Notes: generated from the letters alone by a model not told the origin. Shown: positions 36,942 to 52,969, counted from the stretch's first letter. The stretch: DNA of 64,000 bases from an uncultured Opitutia bacterium (GCA_903827245.1 CAIKHO010000001.1:41416-105415); one strand, 5' to 3'. Numbers and translations are program-made.

Positions 36942-38084
36942 ATGCCCTCCGCCCTGCCATTCCGCCTGCCACCGCCCGCCGCGGGCCGCGTTGACCTGCT
37001 GATCGTCGCGGGCGAGCACTCGGGTGACGAGCACGCGGCGCGGATGGTGCGCGACCTCCGCGCACGCGATCCCGGACTGGCGGTGGCCGCGCTTGGCGGC
37101 CCGCAACTCGCCGCGGCGGGCGCGCAGTTGCTGCATGACCTGACAGCCTCTTCGGTCGTCGGCCTCGTCGAGGTTTTGAAGAACTATTCCTTCTTCCGCG
37201 CCCTGTTTGCCGAGACGTTGCGCTGGATCGGCGAGCACCGGCCGCGGGCTGTGTGCTACGTGGACTATCCCGGACTCAACCTGCGCCTCGCGTCCGCCCT
37301 GCGCGAACGCGGGCTGTCGGTGAAAGGCGGGGGCGGGATCAAGACCCTTTATTACATCTCGCCGCAGATCTGGGCGTGGAAGGCCGGCCGGCGCTTTGCC
37401 ATGGCCCGCGATCTCGACGCGCTGGCGGTGATTTTCCCCTTCGAGGTGCAATGCTACGCCGACACCGCGCTGCCGGTGGAATTTGTGGGTCATCCCTTCG
37501 TCGCGCCCGGGCATACCGCCCCCGTGATGTGGGATCCCGCTGGCCCGGTGCTGTTGCTGCCGGGCAGCCGCAAGCAGGCCGTCGCGCGGATCTTTCCCGT
37601 GCTGCTGGCGGGATTCCGCGCGCTGGGCGAACGCGAAGCGGTGGTGCTTTATCCGAGCGACGATATTCTTGCGGTGCTGCGGGCGGCGAATCCCCCTGCG
37701 GGTGTGCGGCTGGAAAAAACCGGCGCACCGATCGCTGCCTCTGCTGTGCTCACGTCGAGCGGGACGATGTCCATGCATTGCGCCCTTGCGGGTATTCCTG
37801 GCGCCATCGCCTACCGCGCGCATCCATTGACTTACCTGATGGGCCGCTGGCTGGTGAAAGTGCCGTACCTCGGCATCGCGAACCTGCTGTTGAACGAGGC
37901 GATGTACCCCGAGTATATCCAAGGCGCAGCGACGCCGGCGGCGCTGGCGGCGGAATTGCGCGCATGCCTGCACGACCCGGCGCGGCAGACGCGGACGGCG
38001 GCGCAGGCCGTGAGATTGCGCGAATCGCTGGCCGTGACGGCGAACGGCACGGTGGCGGACTGGCTGGCAAGGCGTATTACCTAA
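36942..38084 (+). CDS. lpxB: Lipid-A-disaccharide synthase
   Basis: GT19 glycosyltransferase, 380 residues, joining UDP-diacylglucosamine and lipid X. Family motifs are LLIVAGEHSGDEHAARMV at the start, YVDYPGLNLRLA, YYISPQIWAWKAGR, FVGHPFV, LLLPGSRKQ and TSSGTMSMHCALAGIPGA followed by NLLLNE. Starts 53 bp after the oxidoreductase and probably shares its transcript. Its presence shows a lipid A outer membrane. Confidence 0.96.
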   Translation: MPSALPFRLPPPAAGRVDLLIVAGEHSGDEHAARMVRDLRARDPGLAVAALGGPQLAAAGAQLLHDLTASSVVGLVEVLKNYSFFRALFAETLRWIGEHRPRAVCYVDYPGLNLRLASALRERGLSVKGGGGIKTLYYISPQIWAWKAGRRFAMARDLDALAVIFPFEVQCYADTALPVEFVGHPFVAPGHTAPVMWDPAGPVLLLPGSRKQAVARIFPVLLAGFRALGEREAVVLYPSDDILAVLRAANPPAGVRLEKTGAPIAASAVLTSSGTMSMHCALAGIPGAIAYRAHPLTYLMGRWLVKVPYLGIANLLLNEAMYPEYIQGAATPAALAAELRACLHDPARQTRTAAQAVRLRESLAVTANGTVADWLARRIT

Positions 38085-38133
38085 GGGAAAGGAGTTGGCG
38101 TCGTGGCGGGATTCATGATGGATTAACGGTTGA

Positions 38134-41162
<3,029 letters not shown>

Positions 41163-41166
<4 letters not shown>

Positions 41167-42266
41167 GCGGAGGAGACGTTGTCGGGCGAGGAAAGGCCCG
41201 ATGCACCGGGACTGGTTTCGCCCGGCCGCCGCATGGCGCCGATCTGCGGCAGGACCTGCTGCCACAAGGCGGCCGCGCGCTCGGTCAGCAGGGCCCGGCA
41301 CTTGGCGATCTCGGCCTCGCGCGCCGCGCGGTTGCGGTCCGCGATCTTGGCCAGGTCGTCGAGATTGTAGAGGAACACGTTTTGCAACCCGGCCACGGCC
41401 GGGTCGATGTCGCGCGGCAGCGCCAAGTCGATGAAGAAGAGCGGCCGGTCGGGGCGTCTCTTCATCGCGGCGATGGTGGCGCCGTGCGACACTACCAGGT
41501 CGGGCGCCGACGTCGAGCCCACGACCACGTCGAAGTCCGCGAGTTTCGCCTCGCGCTGCTCAAAAGGCAGTGCGCCCGCACCGAGCTCGGTGGCGAGCTC
41601 CATCGCCCGCTCCATCCGCCGGCTGGCGACGGTGAGCCCGGTGGCGCCGCGGCCCTGGAAGGCCCGGGCGGTCTTTTCGCCGATGTCGCCCGCGCCCAGG
41701 AGCAGGACGCGCGTGCCCGCGAGTGCGCCGAAGATGTTGACCGCGAGCTCGACGGCCACGTTGGCCACGCTGACCCGGCCCTCGGTGATGGCGGTGTGCG
41801 TCCGGGCCAGCTTCGCGGCCTGGAAGGTCTTCTGGAAAACACGGTTGAGCACCGGGCCGGCCGAGCGGCGGGCCTGGGCGGCGGCGTAGGCCTCCTTGAC
41901 CTGGCCGAAGATCTCCGTCTCGCCGAGCATCTGCGAGTCCAGGCCCGAGGCGACCTCGAAGAGATGCTGCACCGCGTGCTGGCCGCGCAGGCTGAGGCGG
42001 AATTTCTCGAAGTCCTCGATCGTGAACCGCTGGCGGGCGCAGAACGCGGCCTGCACGCGCGCGGCGGCCTCGCCGGTCTCGGCCACGACGTAGAACTCGA
42101 TCCGGTTGCAAGTGCTGACGAGGGCGAATTCCCGCAGTCCCGGCAGCGCGGCCAGCTCGGCGTGCAGCGCCGCGGCCGATTCCGCGTCGAGCGAGAGTTT
42201 CTCGCGCACCGCGATCGGCGCGGTGTGATGGTTCGCCCCGAAGACAAACAGGCCTGGCTCGTTCAT
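41163..42266 (-). CDS. hemA: Glutamyl-tRNA reductase
   Basis: First enzyme of C5-pathway tetrapyrrole synthesis, 367 residues. Catalytic cysteine in VSTCNRIEFYV, the substrate loop MLGETEIFGQVKEAY, the NADPH site VLLLGAGDIGEKTARAF and FFIDLALPRDIDP. The start ATG overlaps the ccsA stop (ATGA). The frame runs open far upstream through ccsA in the wrong frame; that part is spurious. Confidence 0.96.
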
Positions 42267-43111
42267 GACTTCACCACGGCGGTGGCGGCGGGGCTGGAGG
42301 GATGGCGGCTGGCGTTGACCGCCCAGAGCGAAAGCAGGGCGGCGGCGAAAAGCACGAGGCAGGTCCAGGCAAAGCGGCCCGCCAGCAGTTTCCGGCCGAG
42401 CCGCAGGCCGAGCACGGTGCCGGCGGCGGCCCAGACCGCGATCGTGGCCAGGATCTTCAGGACGTCGACCGACTCGGTCTTGCGCAGCCACCACGCGGCC
42501 CCGACCGCCAGCGAAACCGTCAGGATGGTCACGCCGGCCGCGAGCAGGCGCACCCCGATGTGGTCCAGGTCGAGGATCGAGGGCAGGAACGAAAACCAGC
42601 CGCCGACCCGCTTGGATTTGAGCGAGTAGTTCCGCAGGAGGAACATCAGCGACGTGAGCGCGAGGAGGGCGAAGACCCCGTAGCTGAACAGTGCGAGGGC
42701 CGCATGGAACTCGATCCAGGGGTTGCCGCCGAAAATGTCCGTCCGGCGCGTGGCATCCCAGGCCGGGACCGAGAGCGAGACGAGCGACAGCGCCGCGGTC
42801 AGGCAGGCCGTGAAATAGCCGAGCATACTCGAGCGAAACGTCACCCCGATCACGAGGTAGAGCGTGGTGGCCGACCACGCGGTGAACTGCAGGATCTCGA
42901 AGTAATTGCCCAGCGGGCAGCCGCCGACCAACCGGCCGCGCAGGTAAAGACCCATGAGCTGGCAGACATAGCCCACCACCATCAGCAGGTAGTTGAAGAC
43001 CGACGAATGCGGACGGCCGCGCACCTGGGCGAAGGTGCCGACGAGGAATACGACGAGGTAAAACTCCGCGGCGATCCAAAGCCATTGGCGGTCAGTGAGG
43101 GCGCTGGACAT
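42263..43111 (-). CDS. Cytochrome c biogenesis protein CcsA/HemX-like
   Basis: 282 residues from MSSALTDRQWLW, about eight helices. CcsA-type proteins have a WWD-like loop with flanking histidines; here ATRRTDIFGGNPWIEFHAALALFSYGVF and LDLDHIGVRLL are the visible pieces, but a full WWD motif is not clear, so the protein is nearer to HemX, which often precedes hemA. Probable role: heme handling or modulation of HemA. Coupled to hemA by ATGA overlap. Confidence 0.85.
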   Translation of the reverse strand: MSSALTDRQWLWIAAEFYLVVFLVGTFAQVRGRPHSSVFNYLLMVVGYVCQLMGLYLRGRLVGGCPLGNYFEILQFTAWSATTLYLVIGVTFRSSMLGYFTACLTAALSLVSLSVPAWDATRRTDIFGGNPWIEFHAALALFSYGVFALLALTSLMFLLRNYSLKSKRVGGWFSFLPSILDLDHIGVRLLAAGVTILTVSLAVGAAWWLRKTESVDVLKILATIAVWAAAGTVLGLRLGRKLLAGRFAWTCLVLFAAALLSLWAVNASRHPSSPAATAVVKS

Positions 43112-43188
43112 GTGAAGGATCACGCTACGCGCCCGCTCCGTCGGAGCAAGCCTGCGGCGCGGGCGGCAGTCGCGGTGTTTGAAACGGC

Positions 43189-43254
43189 AGGAGCGGCTTT
43201 ACGCCGCGATGACTGATCCGGCAGGTCCTATGATCGCGGCATAAAGCCGCTCCT
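43189..43254. repeat. AGGAGCGGCTTTA-type inverted repeat
   Basis: 22-nt arms 43189-43210 (AGGAGCGGCTTTACGCCGCG..) and 43233-43254 are reverse complements with a single mismatch. It lies between the ccsA start and the end of the AraC gene. The sequence resembles REP-type elements of other bacteria (GTAGGAGCGGCTTT...). Confidence 0.85.
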
Positions 43255-43269
43255 ACAGCCGAGCGTAAG

Positions 43270-44163
43270 CTACTCCCGACGAATGACCGGCACCAGGTAA
43301 TCCAGCTCGCACTCCGGACCACCGTCGCGGAACCGGTCGTCGTAACGCTCGAGTTCCGGGCCTTGTTCGTCCCGCTGGTAGTCCGAGCGCGGCATCCAGG
43401 CGCCGTAGATGTAGTTGATGGTTTCACTCAGCCGGGAGATAGGGCCGCGGTGGGTGAAGTGGGCATAAGTCATTGCGGGGACCTTCCACCTTGCCATGCC
43501 GGCGGGCACCCGGGCCCTTGGCTTCGCGCTCACGCCGGCGAGATAGACCAGTTCGTCGTCCCGGCCGCGCTGTTTTTCCGGCAGGCAACGGCAGGCGCCG
43601 TAGGAAAACGGGTCGAGCGGCGGGTCGAGCTCAGCCCGATGGGCCGTCAGCGCGTGCCAGAGCGGTGGGATGACCTGAAAATTGTTCGCGTCGGGCGACA
43701 TTGCGCTGATGAAGCGCGCCTCGAACCCGATGAGTGTAAACGGTCCGAGCCGGGTGATGGCGGGTTTCATGGCTGTCTGGCGGGCGAGGTGGTGCAGTTT
43801 ATCCCGGGTGAGTTGCGGACGGGCGAGCCCCTCGATGAAATGCCGGCGGCCGCGCACCTCGCCGGGATTGAGATGGAACAGGGCCTTGAACGCGCGGGTG
43901 AAGGCTTCATGCGACTCGAACTGATAGTCGAGCGCGACATCGAGGATGCGGCGCCGGGTGGTACGCAACTCCTCGGCTGCGGCCGTGAGCCGGCGCCGAC
44001 GGATATAGAAACCGGCCGGCTCGCCCACGACCGCCGCGAAGACGCGCTGGAAGTGCCAGAAGGAAAACCCCGCCTTGCGGGCAAGTTGCCCGATGGAAAT
44101 GGGCTGGCGCAGATTCTCCTCGATCGTGTCGATCGCACGTTGGATGTGGGCGAGGTATTCCAT
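43270..44163 (-). CDS. AraC-family regulator with GyrI-like effector domain
   Basis: 297 residues. Two helix-turn-helix motifs at the N-terminus (ISIGQLARKAGFSFWHFQRV and ILDVALDYQFESHEAFTRAF), then a GyrI-like small-molecule domain (about 130-295) with the strand FTLIGFEARFISAM and a C-terminal ECELDYLVPV. This order (HTH first, GyrI second) is that of Rob/SoxS-like multidrug regulators. Target genes are not apparent; no efflux gene is adjacent. Confidence 0.9.
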   Translation of the reverse strand: MEYLAHIQRAIDTIEENLRQPISIGQLARKAGFSFWHFQRVFAAVVGEPAGFYIRRRRLTAAAEELRTTRRRILDVALDYQFESHEAFTRAFKALFHLNPGEVRGRRHFIEGLARPQLTRDKLHHLARQTAMKPAITRLGPFTLIGFEARFISAMSPDANNFQVIPPLWHALTAHRAELDPPLDPFSYGACRCLPEKQRGRDDELVYLAGVSAKPRARVPAGMARWKVPAMTYAHFTHRGPISRLSETINYIYGAWMPRSDYQRDEQGPELERYDDRFRDGGPECELDYLVPVIRRE

Positions 44164-44355
44164 GGTTTCACGACGACAGCCTAGCGCACCGGCCTCCGGA
44201 CCGGCTTGATGATTTGTGCGAAACTTCGGTGGTGGATCATGTTGCCGTTTTCAAGGATTGTTGTGGCAGGCTGCGAGCTTGCCCGCGCTCCGGCACCAGG
44301 CGCCTGCAAGCAGGCGGCCTACCGCGGTACCTTCAACGGATGCACTGCTGAAACT

Positions 44356-45219
44356 TTAGCCGGCACGCGCGACCCAGAAACGGCACTCGTCCGAGAAATC
44401 GAGCACCGCGGGGGATTCCTCACAGACTTCGCGGCGCATGGCGTCGAATTCATGCTGCCAGCCGGTGGCGGCGAGGTCGGCGAGGATCTCGGCGCGGTCG
44501 GGCAGGTGCATGAAGGTCCGGCCGGCCTCGTCCTCGAAGTAGCGGTCGCCATATTCGACCAGCCGCGGGTCCTGCCCGCCCCGGGTCCAGCGCAACGCCT
44601 CGAGCCGCCACATCGCGCGCTCGGCCGGGGAATGGTCGCGGTCATGGGTGGTGAAAAGCAGCGGCGCCCCCGGCCGGCAGGCGCGGTGCAGCCCGCGGAG
44701 CGCGCAGCGGCGGTTCTCGCGCCCGGGAATCTGCATCAGCCCGTTGAACATGAACAGCGCCCCGTCGAACAACCCGCTCGTTCCGCGCGCCGCCTCGCCG
44801 CGCACCTCCTGCCCAACGATTGTCGCCCCACCCGCCGCCGCTCCCTGTGTAGTGTCAACTATTAGTTGACACTCCCCGAGGCGGGTGGCGTCGGCGTGGA
44901 GGAAGGTAATGGCCTCGGGACCGGTGTCGGCGCCGCGCTCGGCGGCGAGGCTGCGGGCCTGGTCGAGCAGTTCATCGGCGAAGTCGAAGGCGGTGAGACG
45001 CCGGTAGCCGAGCGCCCAGAGCCCGAGCGTCACGCGGCCGGCCCCGCAGCCGGCCTCAAGAATACGGGCGGCGCGGTCGGGCAGGTGGCGCTCGACCAGC
45101 AGGCGCTCGGACGCCCAGAGGCCCAGCTCGTGCGCGGCCCGGGTGTAGTGCACGACGGCCAGAAGGTCGTTGAAATCGGCGCGGACGATCTCCGGGGAGA
45201 TTTTTTCCAGGGGAGGCAA
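44356..45219 (-). CDS. Class I SAM-dependent methyltransferase with repeat-derived insertion
   Basis: 287 residues. SAM site ILEAGCGAGRVTLGL (motif I), acidic loop TAFDFADELLDQA, motif IV at FDGALFMFNGLMQIPG and motif VI RACRPGAPLLFTTHD. Between the HADATRL strand and FDGAL, where related enzymes have about eight residues, there are about 35; the first eight (ECQLIVDT, residues 116-123) are the translation of a 23-bp palindrome (44851-44873). The frame stays intact. Substrate unknown. Confidence 0.85.
   Translation of the reverse strand: MPPLEKISPEIVRADFNDLLAVVHYTRAAHELGLWASERLLVERHLPDRAARILEAGCGAGRVTLGLWALGYRRLTAFDFADELLDQARSLAAERGADTGPEAITFLHADATRLGECQLIVDTTQGAAAGGATIVGQEVRGEAARGTSGLFDGALFMFNGLMQIPGRENRRCALRGLHRACRPGAPLLFTTHDRDHSPAERAMWRLEALRWTRGGQDPRLVEYGDRYFEDEAGRTFMHLPDRAEILADLAATGWQHEFDAMRREVCEESPAVLDFSDECRFWVARAG
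44851..44873. repeat. Perfect 23-bp palindrome inside a methyltransferase gene
   Basis: AGTGTCAACT-ATT-AGTTGACACT, 10-bp arms and 3-bp centre, AT-rich against its GC-rich surroundings. It is in frame and translated. Confidence 0.9.
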
Positions 45220-45280
45220 CGGAGGAAACGGAGGGCCGGGGGAAGGGAGTCTCTGCTGCCTCGGTGGTCCCCGGTAAAAG

Positions 45281-46480
45281 TCAGGTTTTCCTTATCCACG
45301 CGGCGATGAACATGCCGTTCGCGTTCAGGTCCTGCGGCCAGAGGAGAACTGTGGCCGGGCTCGTCGAGCCCGGGGCGGGGCCGGCGGCCCCGGCTGCAGT
45401 TCCGAAGACTGGTGCCGGCTCGAACTCGGGATGAGCCGCGGTGAAGGCGTCGACCACCGCGGTGGTCTCACTCCGGGTGAGCGTGCAGACCGCGTAAATG
45501 AGGCGGCCGCCGGGCTTGAGCGAGCCGCACACGTTGGTGAGCAGGACGCGCTGCATGCCGGAGAGTTCGCGGACGTCGTCGGGCGTGGTGGTCCAGCGGG
45601 CGTGCGGGTTGCGCTGCCAGGTGCCGACGCCGCTGCACGGGGCGTCGAGCAGGATGCCGTCGAACTTGGTCTTGGTCGGAAGCCGGGAGCCGCCGTCCCA
45701 GAAATCGGTGCGGTAGTTGAAAAGTTTCGCGCGGGCCGCGCGGCGCTTTAGGGTGTCGATGCGGCGGGCGTTCCGGTCAGTGGCCCAGACCACGCCCTTG
45801 TTCTGCATGAGATCGGCCAGGTGCAGGGTCTTGCCGCCCTCGCCGGCGCAGGCGTCCCACCACGTCTCGCCGGGCTTGGGCGCGGCGGCGAGGCCGACGA
45901 GCTGGGAGGCGAGGTCCTGGATTTCGAATTCGCCGGTCTTGAACTGCTCCGTCTTGAAGAGATCCTGGACGCCGGTGAACCGGATGGCATCGGCGGAGCG
46001 GGGCGTGGTTTCGCAGGCGAAGAGGGATTTCGCGAGGGCCGGGCCCTGGCCGGGGCGGGCCCGGAGCCAGAGGGCGGGGTCGCGCTGCAGCTGGCGGAGA
46101 TACCCGGCTTTCGCCGGTCCGACGGCGGCCGGGTCCGCCGGCTCGCCGGTGGGTGCAGGGGGAAAGCTGACCTCGTCCCAGAGCCACGCGGGGACCGCGC
46201 GGACGGCCAGGGTCTCGGCCTTGATCGACTTGGGATCGGCGGTGAAGCGCTCGTGGAGGGCGACGGCCTGCTCGAGGCGTTTTTGCGGCGAGGCCTTGGA
46301 GTCCAGCCAGGAGAGCCAGCGGAAATAGACGAAGACCGTGTGGCTGATGACGCGCTTCGCGGGCGGCTGGAGGTAGCGGTGCTCCTCAAAATAGAAACGC
46401 AGCGCGGTGTCGGCGCGCTGGTCGGCGGAAATGGCCGCGAGGACGCCGGCGGCGTGGTTGAGCATGGCTTGATCAGGCAT
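45281..46480 (-). CDS. RsmB/NOL1/NOP2/Sun family rRNA m5C methyltransferase
   Basis: 399 residues. N-terminal NusB-like helical region (about 10-90), then a methyltransferase domain with motif I WWDACAGEGGKTLHLADLM, motif IV DAPCSGVGTWQRNPHARW and the catalytic-cysteine motif VI YAVCTLTRSE. Members methylate C5 of specific cytosines, RsmB at 16S position 967. Exact target not determinable. Three tens of bases downstream the methyltransferase gene follows on the same strand. Confidence 0.88.
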   Translation of the reverse strand: MPDQAMLNHAAGVLAAISADQRADTALRFYFEEHRYLQPPAKRVISHTVFVYFRWLSWLDSKASPQKRLEQAVALHERFTADPKSIKAETLAVRAVPAWLWDEVSFPPAPTGEPADPAAVGPAKAGYLRQLQRDPALWLRARPGQGPALAKSLFACETTPRSADAIRFTGVQDLFKTEQFKTGEFEIQDLASQLVGLAAAPKPGETWWDACAGEGGKTLHLADLMQNKGVVWATDRNARRIDTLKRRAARAKLFNYRTDFWDGGSRLPTKTKFDGILLDAPCSGVGTWQRNPHARWTTTPDDVRELSGMQRVLLTNVCGSLKPGGRLIYAVCTLTRSETTAVVDAFTAAHPEFEPAPVFGTAAGAAGPAPGSTSPATVLLWPQDLNANGMFIAAWIRKT

Positions 46481-46556
46481 CGGTCACCACGAAACACACG
46501 AAAGACACGAAAAGGGGAAGCCGCGAATGGATGGGCGGTGGGTCGATGTGATCCCG

Positions 46557-46649
46557 GGTGGAGCGCGTTGACCCCAACGCGCTGATTCGCCCCTCGGGGA
46601 TTTGATCGTCGACGGAGTCAAACAACGCGTTGGGTCAACGCGTTCCACC
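46557..46649. repeat. GGTGGAGCGCGTTGACCCC-type inverted repeat, copy 1
   Basis: Left arm 46557-46584 and right arm 46623-46649 (inverse) match closely, with one base missing in the CCCC run of the right arm. Shares arms, length and an internal string CGACGGAG-CAAACA-CGCG with 54216-54309. Its right arm ends 2 bp before the dnaE stop codon. Confidence 0.9.
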
Positions 46650-46651
46650 TG

Positions 46652-50314
<3,663 letters not shown>

Positions 50315-50615
50315 GCGAGGAAGAAACCAACGGTGTCACACGCGTGGTTCAAGGGCAATTCCCCGGCGCTGGATTCGGGGCGGGAGCAAGAGATGCCAAT
50401 CTGTAAGCGATGCAATCGCGGTAGCAGCCGACGTGAGGAGGCTGGTTTGTGGCGGATCACCAAACCCAGCCTCGTTACCTCGGCTGCTACATTGATCACT
50501 GCGCTCAATTGCCTCGTTCCGACGGGGGGGCGTCGCTTGACGACGCCCGGGCTTGCCTGCCTACGCAAGGCGCACGCGAGGTGCGCCTACATTGGACTTC
50601 GGACTGCCAAGCCGC
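50315..50615. other. Repeat-filled gap between dnaE and the TonB receptor gene
   Basis: No gene is seen. It holds the GTAGCAGCCGA inverted repeat at 50421-50490, a GCGTCG/CGACGC hairpin near 50530-50546 and a GGCGCAC/GTGCGCC hairpin at about 50569-50587 that ends close to the receptor stop codon. The dnaE promoter should lie at its left end, but I cannot point to convincing boxes. Confidence 0.6.
50421..50490. repeat. GTAGCAGCCGA-type inverted repeat
   Basis: GTAGCAGCCGACGTGAGGAG (start of left arm, 50421) and ...CCTCGGCTGCTAC (end of right arm, 50490) form 28-nt arms that match at most positions. Confidence 0.8.
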
Positions 50616-52724
50616 TTAAAACGCGCACGACACGCCGCCGAAAAATCCCCGGCGGGCGCCGAACTTCGGGGCGCCCACGCCAATGCCGGTGCCGTCGTTG
50701 AGCACGTAGCCCTGGTCGAAGACATTCACGATATCCAGCCGGAGCGTGGCCACCCGCGACTGGCCGAACGGAATCCGGTGGGCGATGCCGAGGTTGACCG
50801 GATAGTACGCCGCCAGCTTGTCCCGGTTGTTGTCGCCGTCACGCATGCCGTTTCCGTAGATGACGTCCCCATGCAGCGTTGTGTGCTTCCAGGCGTAGGA
50901 TGCGCCGGCGGAGGCGGTGTAGAGCTGCGTTTGGTCCAGCGGGACGTTGTGGTTCGCGATGTAGCCGAGCTCATCCTGCTCGAACTCAAACTGGCTCGAC
51001 ACAATATTACGGGCCCAGCCATTGACCGCAGCAAAGTTGGCGTAGGCGGCAAAGGCCTCGCGGGTATAGCTGACCGCGAGCTCGACGCCGTAGATCGTCG
51101 CGCTCGCGTAGTTGTAGGGCGAGTTGATGTTGGCCGCGCCGAACTGGCCATCGTCGATCTGGTTCTTGGCCCGTTTGTAGTAGGCGTCGACCCCGAGTTC
51201 CCACTGCGGCGTGAAATTGTGCGTGAAGCCGGCGTCGAGGTAATCCGACCGTTCGCATTTGACGGGATCGTCGACGTCCAAGTCCGCGGCATTGGTGGTG
51301 TTGTCAAACTTGCTGACGCTCGTGGGCGACACGTTCTCGAGCGGGGGCGGGATGAAGTAGCGGGCGTAGCCGGCGTGGAGCTTCGTGGCGGGGTCCAGAG
51401 TGTAGACGGCGCTCGCCCGGGGACTGACCTGACTTTCGTGCACGTAGGCGTCCACCCGGTCGAAGCGGCCGCCGAAATTCACGGTGAGCCGTTCCTGCAG
51501 CTTCCACTCATCCTGCAGGTAAAGCGTCGAGTCGTAGCCGCGCTTGAAGTGATGATCGGTGATCGTGAAGGGCGCGTTCTTCGCGATCAGTTTCCCGTTG
51601 ACGGGGTCGACGTCATCATCCTCCGCGGCGAAGACGCTCACCCGGTTGTGATCCCGGGCGCCCGCCGTGTCGAAGAGCAGGCCGCCGCGAATGGTGTGCG
51701 CGCCCCCGGCCTGGTACGTGAAGTCGGCTTGCAGCCCGTTGGTCAGGATATCGCGGAAGACCCGGCTGGCGACGCCGTTGAAGTAGAGGTCGCCATTGAG
51801 GTCGGGCCGGAAGAGCACGGCACTGTAGCGGTTGACCTGGGCGACCTGGAATGAGAGGTCGCCCCGGGTTTGCTGGTAGGTGGCGATCGCGTAGTAGGAC
51901 TGCTCGGTCTGGTTTTCGTCGAGCGCGCTGGATTGGGCGACCGGGAAGCTGGCGGCGCGCCGGGCGAACTCGATCTGGCTGACCTGGCCCGGGTTGTTGG
52001 GAATCTGGAAGTCGGCGTGGGATGCGCTGAAGATCACGCTCGCGCGACTGGTGTCGGACAGCTTGGACGAGACATAGCCGAGCCCATGAAACTGGCGCGT
52101 GTGGTCGTGGATGGCCTCGGCCGCCGGGGTCGGGTTCTCGATGCCGAGGTTGTTCGAGACGAAACTGGTGGTGAAATAATAGTCGGTCTTCCCGCGGGAG
52201 CCTCCCGTCGCCGCGCTTGCGCTGGCGGTCTCGTGGCTCCCGCCGTAGAACGAAAGCTCGCTGCCGGCGAGGTCCGCGCCGGTGTTCGACTGGATGGCGA
52301 CAATGCCATAGTTGCCCCAGGCATATTGGGCGGGCAGCGCGCCGACCTTGAGGGTGATGGAGTCGACGAACCGGGTGTTGATCTCCTGCGCATAGCCGTT
52401 GATCGCACGGGGCAGCAGGACGCCGTTGATATAATACTGATAATAGGGATCCTCCTCGCGGAAGTGAACCTCGCCGGCGCTGTCCTGCGACACGCCCGGG
52501 GTGCGGAAGAGAACCTGGTTGAACGTTGAATCCGGCCCCTCCGCGATCGTCTGGATCTGGCCGCGACTCAGGCTGTAGGTGCTGGTCCCAAGGCTGGAGT
52601 CGGTCTGCACAGTTGAGTCGACGCGAACCTCGGGGAGGACGGTTGGCGCCGGCTCGGCAGCATGCAGGCACAGGGTGATGAAGGAGGCGGGAAGCAACCG
52701 GCGGAACACAGCGTGGAATTTCAT
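50616..52724 (-). CDS. TonB-dependent outer membrane receptor
   Basis: 702 residues. Signal peptide (LLPASFITLCLHA), a plug domain with TIAEGPDSTFNQVLFRTPGV and FVDSITLKVGALPAQYAWGN, and a long beta barrel ending in an aromatic residue (GGVSCAF). Repeated aromatic-polar strands such as SDYLDAGFTHNF and ATLRLDIVNVFDQGY are typical. A clear N-terminal TonB box is not obvious; the stretch VLPEVRVDST is the candidate. Substrate unknown; no siderophore or vitamin genes flank it, and I saw no cobalamin riboswitch in the 245 bp upstream. Confidence 0.92.
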   Translation of the reverse strand: MKFHAVFRRLLPASFITLCLHAAEPAPTVLPEVRVDSTVQTDSSLGTSTYSLSRGQIQTIAEGPDSTFNQVLFRTPGVSQDSAGEVHFREEDPYYQYYINGVLLPRAINGYAQEINTRFVDSITLKVGALPAQYAWGNYGIVAIQSNTGADLAGSELSFYGGSHETASASAATGGSRGKTDYYFTTSFVSNNLGIENPTPAAEAIHDHTRQFHGLGYVSSKLSDTSRASVIFSASHADFQIPNNPGQVSQIEFARRAASFPVAQSSALDENQTEQSYYAIATYQQTRGDLSFQVAQVNRYSAVLFRPDLNGDLYFNGVASRVFRDILTNGLQADFTYQAGGAHTIRGGLLFDTAGARDHNRVSVFAAEDDDVDPVNGKLIAKNAPFTITDHHFKRGYDSTLYLQDEWKLQERLTVNFGGRFDRVDAYVHESQVSPRASAVYTLDPATKLHAGYARYFIPPPLENVSPTSVSKFDNTTNAADLDVDDPVKCERSDYLDAGFTHNFTPQWELGVDAYYKRAKNQIDDGQFGAANINSPYNYASATIYGVELAVSYTREAFAAYANFAAVNGWARNIVSSQFEFEQDELGYIANHNVPLDQTQLYTASAGASYAWKHTTLHGDVIYGNGMRDGDNNRDKLAAYYPVNLGIAHRIPFGQSRVATLRLDIVNVFDQGYVLNDGTGIGVGAPKFGARRGFFGGVSCAF

Positions 52725-52897
52725 AAGCCGAGGGCGGCCGGAGCGATTGGGCTGGGGGTTCTCGTGTCTGCGGGGATTTGGAATGTCTTGCTAGCTTGTT
52801 CTGGCGGGTGGCTGATGACCGGGTTTGAAGAGCCAACTCCCGAAGGGCCCCCGGCAATCGGATTTTTAAAGCGGATCCAGCCCCCGGAAAAAAGCCA

Positions 52898-52928
52898 TTG
52901 ACGCCCGGTGCGCCGGATGGCCTATTAC
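52898..52928 (+). promoter_or_regulatory. Putative rpsU promoter
   Basis: TTGACG (52898-52903) and TATTAC (52923-52928) with a 19-bp spacer, about 42 bp before the rpsU ATG. Confidence 0.45.
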
Positions 52929-52969
52929 CCGGCTTTTCCTTTCACCAGAACCGTCCGTCGACCAGACCC

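Noticed and set aside
52725..52969. Possible cobalamin or TPP riboswitch ahead of the TonB receptor
   Set aside because: I could not find the conserved core strings of either on the minus strand.
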